Under the pieces are notes generated by a model that ran no database searches, was not told the DNA's origin, and saw only the letters and a list, made by a program, of their open reading frames with translations. A stretch of 44,975 nt of DNA, taken from an uncultured bacterium. Lineage in GTDB: Bacteria > Cyanobacteriota > Vampirovibrionia > Gastranaerophilales > Gastranaerophilaceae. The stretch spans positions 1 through 44,975 of the forward strand of contig CAMOPX010000014.1 of assembly GCA_946622415.1 (NCBI GenBank), in the 5' to 3' direction. The position numbers and the translations under genes are program-made. How positions within the stretch are numbered: the stretch's first letter is position 1; each line of letters opens with the position of its first letter. Below, one piece after another: positions 41,959-44,975 of the stretch.

Positions 41959-43339
41959 TATTATTAAAAATTCTGACATATTGGAAACTGTTTCATTTTT
42001 TTCATCTGAAATAGTATTGTTTTTTGCGTTTTTATTTAATCTGATTTTGTTTTTAATATTTAAAAGAAATCCAAAGGCAAAACGTCTTTCTGATTTTGTA
42101 ACTTCACTTGTTTTTGTTTTTAATTTTATTTTGTGCTTCATAATGTACTTTAATAATTTTAATAACGAACAATTCACGGTTACTTTTTTGGATGATTTTT
42201 TGTATCAAAATGTAGACGTTTTATTCACAAAAACAGTTATTAATCTGTTTATGCTTTTGTTTTTATTTTCCACATACAGGCTTGTCAGATCAATTTCTTA
42301 TAAGGCTACATTAATTAATGCATATTTATGTTTGATTGCCCTTTCTTCTTCAATAATAATTCAGGTAAATAATATTCTGCTTACATTTTTCTTCCTTGAT
42401 TTGAATATATTTTTAATCTTTAAATACGGTTCTTCATTCAAATTTAATACTTTTAAATACTTCCAATCGGATTATCTGTTTGCAAATATTGTATCAACAA
42501 TACTTTTTTATTCTGTTGCGTTTGCTTTAATGTTTAACGATTCTGATAATCAAATTACGATTTTAAATTTCTGTTTGCTTATGGCATACATGCTAAAAAT
42601 CGGTATATTCCCGAGTGTTAATTTCTTCAATTTAAAAAGTCACAAAAATAACCTGCCCTATTCTATTCTTTTATATTCACTTGTTTTGTATACCGGAATT
42701 GCGGGATTTGTTAAAATATTTAATTCATCCGTATTATCGGGTGATATATTTTTGGCGGGTGTTGTATGTTTTTTGGTTTTATGTGCTTTCAATGTGCTTT
42801 TGTATGCACGAAAAACAAAAAATTTGCTTAAATTTTTATCTTGCAGCTGCCAATACTTTGCAATATTCGTAATATTAGAATTTCTTGTATCTTTGGATGA
42901 AGAATCGGCAATCAGATTAGCTTCTTTATATCTCTTTGCATCACTTGCCGTTTATACATTGCTTTGTATATTTAAAATAAATTCAAGAAGTACAAAAATG
43001 TCATTAAATAATTTTAGAGCAATATTTTTGAAAAACAGAACTTATGCCTTTTTATTTTCTCTTTCTTTGCTTTTATTGTTTTCCGTAGTGCCGAGCGGAG
43101 TATTTTTGAATTTTATTAACGGTATGAAAAATATATATTCTTGTGACAGATTTGGGTACATTCTTTTTGTTATATTTGCCTTTGTTTCTGTACTTATGAT
43201 ACTAAAAGTTTTTGATATTATTTTAAATTGTTATAATTTTGAAAAAAATGCAGTTGTTGATACTTTTACAAAAAAGACAACATTGAATTATGTTGCCTTT
43301 TGGATATCAGTAATACTTTTATTTATTTTGATATTATAA
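41942..43339 (+). CDS. NuoN-like membrane protein, highly diverged
   Basis: 465-residue polytopic protein. It is the clearest of the trio: FFFLDLNIFLIF (~150-160; Asp153 where NuoN has Glu) is followed by FKYFQSDYLFANIVSTILFY, the NuoN 'xKYFxxGAxxSAxxLYG' segment. YMLKIGIFPSVNFF keeps Lys219 (NuoN FKxxxxPFHxW). NLLKFLSCSCQYFAIFVIL corresponds to NuoN NIKRLLGYSSIAHxGYLLV. A final LFSVVPSGVFLNFINGM corresponds to xxAGIPPxxGFxxKF. Start at 41942 is chosen because it matches the NuoN N-terminus; it overlaps the M-like gene by 17 bp. An upstream in-frame ATG (41849) would overlap by 110 bp. The stop overlaps the convergent small gene by 6 bp. Confidence 0.72.
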   Translation: MYYLINIIKNSDILETVSFFSSEIVLFFAFLFNLILFLIFKRNPKAKRLSDFVTSLVFVFNFILCFIMYFNNFNNEQFTVTFLDDFLYQNVDVLFTKTVINLFMLLFLFSTYRLVRSISYKATLINAYLCLIALSSSIIIQVNNILLTFFFLDLNIFLIFKYGSSFKFNTFKYFQSDYLFANIVSTILFYSVAFALMFNDSDNQITILNFCLLMAYMLKIGIFPSVNFFNLKSHKNNLPYSILLYSLVLYTGIAGFVKIFNSSVLSGDIFLAGVVCFLVLCAFNVLLYARKTKNLLKFLSCSCQYFAIFVILEFLVSLDEESAIRLASLYLFASLAVYTLLCIFKINSRSTKMSLNNFRAIFLKNRTYAFLFSLSLLLLFSVVPSGVFLNFINGMKNIYSCDRFGYILFVIFAFVSVLMILKVFDIILNCYNFEKNAVVDTFTKKTTLNYVAFWISVILLFILIL

Positions 43340-43705
43340 GTTTTCGTTATTGTATTCGGTATTGTATTTTTTTGCATAGAATGGAGTGTCGCTGTTCCAA
43401 GTATTTGTGAATTGAATTTGATGTTGACCGAATTGTCCGTCATCTTGCATCGGATCAAGATAATTTTTTATTGATGTGTACGAACGACCGAAGGCATTTT
43501 TACCTTTTCTTCTTGAATAATAGCTGCCGCTTTTTACGTTTTTACCTTGATTGAATCTTGCGGTAGTGTCTACGGCTTGAATTGTGCTTTCGCTGTAGCC
43601 TTGTCCTCTTAGGGTATCAATATGCGGTGTTTCATCTTCAAAATAATACGCAAACGTAACTCCGCTAAATGCAAGAATACATAAACTAATTGCTAATTTT
43701 TTCAT
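43334..43705 (-). CDS. Small secreted protein of unknown function
   Basis: 123-residue protein with a clear signal peptide (MKKLAISLCILAFSGVTFA, cleavage near residue 19). The mature part is hydrophilic, rich in Tyr, Asn, Ser, Gln and Arg and has no cysteine. A short segment HIDTLRGQGYSESTIQAVDTTARFNQGK looks helical and could be a small binding motif. GAGGA lies 8 bp before the ATG. It is not recognised as a known family. Its 3' end overlaps the NuoN-like gene by 6 bp, tail to tail. Confidence 0.72.
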   Translation of the reverse strand: MKKLAISLCILAFSGVTFAYYFEDETPHIDTLRGQGYSESTIQAVDTTARFNQGKNVKSGSYYSRRKGKNAFGRSYTSIKNYLDPMQDDGQFGQHQIQFTNTWNSDTPFYAKKYNTEYNNENL

Positions 43706-43774
43706 TAAATTATCCTCAAAAATAATGTGCTTATCTTTTTATTATATTTTATATTATATATCATGTTAAAAAAT

Positions 43775-44827
43775 TTACAAAATTTTTAAATCATCTTTTA
43801 TAAGTATTTCCAATTCATCAAGCAGACTCTCTTGCGGAACCTTTTTTATCATTTTTCCTTTTTTAAATATATATCCTTCGCCTATTGCACCCGCTATTCC
43901 ATAGTCTGCTCCTGCAGCTTCTTTTGGGCCGTTAACGGGACAGCCCATTGTTGCAATTGTAATATTACAATCGAGATTTGAAAATTTTTCTTCCACCCGT
44001 TTTGCTAAGCCTATTAAATCAATTTGTGTTCTTCCGCATGTCGGGCATGATATGAAATTCACTCCTTCTTTTCTTAAATTCAGTGTTTTTAATATCTGTT
44101 TTGCAAGCTTAACTTCTTCAATCGGATTTTCTGTCAACGACACTCTAATCGTATCGCCGATACCTTCTGCTAATAGAGTTCCTATTCCTATGGCCGATTT
44201 TACAATTCCGCCTCTTAATGTTCCCGCTTCCGTTAAACCTATGTGTAAAGGGTAGGGAATTTCTTCGTATATTTTTCTGTATGCTTTTATCGTTGTCATA
44301 ACGTCGGAGGATTTAAGTGATACTTTTATTAAATTAAAATCTAAATCCTCAAGAATTTTTATATGCCTTTTTGCAGATTCAACCATTTTTTTATCTAAAG
44401 AGAGTTCTTTATTTTCATATAAATCTTTTTCTAATGAGCCTGCATTTACTCCTATTCTGATTGGAACTTTTGCTTCTTTTGCCATTTTGGCAACTTTTTT
44501 TGTATGTTCAAGGTTGCCTATGTTTCCGGGGTTTATTCTTAATGCATTTATTCCGTTTTCAATTGAAGTTAAAGCTAATCTGTAATCAAAATGTATATCT
44601 GCAATAACGGGAATGGGAGAATTTTTTACTATTTCTTTTATTGCGTTTGCTGCAGTTTTGTTGGGAACTGCAACACGTATTATTTGGCAACCTTCTTTTG
44701 TTAGTTCTTCGATTTGTTTTAGGGTTGAATATGAATCTTCGGTTTTTGTATTTGTCATTGATTGTATTGAAACGGGTGCGCCTGCGCCTATTTCAACATC
44801 GCCTATTTTAAATTTTATTTTTTCCAT
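43775..44827 (-). CDS. ispG: 4-hydroxy-3-methylbut-2-enyl diphosphate synthase
   Basis: [4Fe-4S] enzyme of the MEP isoprenoid pathway (MEcPP to HMBPP); 350 residues, the compact bacterial form without the plant/Chlamydia insert. The TIM-barrel half has VSIQSMTNTKT and RINPGNIG (~98-104). The C-terminal half holds the cluster ligands Cys261, Cys264 (SCPTCGRTQ), Cys296 and Glu303 (MGCPVNGPKE). Electrons come from ferredoxin or flavodoxin. AGGA lies 12 bp before the ATG; TAAAAT ends 6 bp before it, so a leaderless start is also possible. A 12-bp palindrome lies upstream. Confidence 0.96.
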   Translation of the reverse strand: MEKIKFKIGDVEIGAGAPVSIQSMTNTKTEDSYSTLKQIEELTKEGCQIIRVAVPNKTAANAIKEIVKNSPIPVIADIHFDYRLALTSIENGINALRINPGNIGNLEHTKKVAKMAKEAKVPIRIGVNAGSLEKDLYENKELSLDKKMVESAKRHIKILEDLDFNLIKVSLKSSDVMTTIKAYRKIYEEIPYPLHIGLTEAGTLRGGIVKSAIGIGTLLAEGIGDTIRVSLTENPIEEVKLAKQILKTLNLRKEGVNFISCPTCGRTQIDLIGLAKRVEEKFSNLDCNITIATMGCPVNGPKEAAGADYGIAGAIGEGYIFKKGKMIKKVPQESLLDELEILIKDDLKIL

Positions 44828-44852
44828 CTTAATATTTTATCCTCTTGGTTTT

Positions 44853-44880
44853 GATTTATGATAAAATCTTATCATAAATC
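44853..44880. promoter_or_regulatory. Palindrome between divergent ispG and right-edge gene
   Basis: Perfect 12-bp inverted repeat (GATTTATGATAA, 4-nt spacer AATC, TTATCATAAATC), midway between two divergently oriented genes. It could be an operator for a dimeric regulator or part of a promoter; AT-richness lowers its weight. Confidence 0.5.
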
Positions 44881-44896
44881 GTTTTTAGAGAGTTAT

Positions 44897-44975
44897 ATGT
44901 TTAGAGAATTATTAAAATTTGAAAAATCAAAATACCCTGTTATTACTGTTGCTTTTTATTGTTTGATTGTTTTTT
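44897..44975 (+). CDS. Partial gene, N-terminus of a probable membrane protein
   Basis: An open frame begins with ATG at 44897 (MFRELLKFEKSKYPVITVAF...) and runs off the window after 26 codons. The pattern of a short cytoplasmic segment, 'KYPV' and then a hydrophobic helix resembles the start of rhomboid-type proteases, but too little is present to name it. An AGAGAG stretch precedes the ATG. Confidence 0.45.
   Translation, partial: MFRELLKFEKSKYPVITVAFYCLIVF

Noticed and set aside
39084-43339. Ordinary nuoLMN genes of a complete respiratory complex I
   Set aside because: Key residues are altered, the L protein is much shorter than usual and no other complex I gene is adjacent; named only as diverged relatives.

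Overview
The window is AT-rich, gene-dense bacterial chromosome with 40 coding regions supported here (one cut by the right edge), no rRNA or tRNA genes and no insertion sequence. The gene set suggests an anaerobic, probably gut-associated, motile bacterium with a Gram-negative-type envelope: flagellar stator genes motA/motB, an AsmA-like envelope protein, a class C penicillin-binding protein, PPi-dependent phosphofructokinase, a ferredoxin-NADP reductase-type subunit, the MEP-pathway gene ispG and the isoglutaminyl-synthase subunit gatD. The palindrome in front of the lexA-like gene has the core GTAC-N4-GTAC, which resembles the LexA box of Cyanobacteria. Together this points to the non-photosynthetic cyanobacterial relatives (Vampirovibrionia/Melainabacteria, perhaps Gastranaerophilales). 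That placement is inference; no 16S gene is present.

Layout. 1-322: intergenic DNA with a structured repeat. 323-2105: SOS-type lexA/umuD-like plus umuC operon. 2106-3140: pheS on the minus strand, abutting umuC stop to stop. 3200-9904: a polytopic GT-C-like protein, a 1388-residue AsmA-like protein and cysK. 9924-10080: hairpin plus two 62-bp tandem repeats. 10082-11850 (-): leuC-like paralogue 1 translationally coupled to an isochorismatase-fold hydrolase. 11993-14932 (+): motA, motB and a patatin-like lipase. 14929-18614 (-): ferredoxin-NADP reductase alpha-like gene, a 59-residue four-cysteine protein, leuC paralogue 2 and dacB. 18787-20466 (+): PPi-phosphofructokinase with a strong terminator. 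20544-29333 (-): a Nudix/NrtR-like protein, dnaX, a GT-C-like membrane protein, two hypotheticals, spmB, spmA, and two lineage-type hypotheticals whose N-termini look alike. 29574-31079 (+): a TPR protein whose 3' end overlaps aroB by 86 bp. 30994-36130 (-): gmk-coaBC-nif3-aroC-aroK-aroB in one tightly overlapping operon. 36131-36565: second copy of the structured repeat. 36566-38994 (-): proS-gatD. 39084-43339 (+): three overlapping membrane genes in the order L-M-N, highly diverged relatives of the proton-pumping subunits of respiratory complex I. 43334-44827 (-): a small secreted protein and ispG. A partial gene leaves the window at the right end.

Most notable are the orphan complex-I-like LMN trio with altered key residues, a dispersed ~112-bp element whose two copies carry three compensatory base-pair changes in an 18-bp stem, and a recurrent promoter geometry (-35, 17 bp, -10, 6-7 bp, ATG, no Shine-Dalgarno) that predicts leaderless mRNAs for lexA, the Nudix gene and a glycosyltransferase-like gene, with weaker cases elsewhere.
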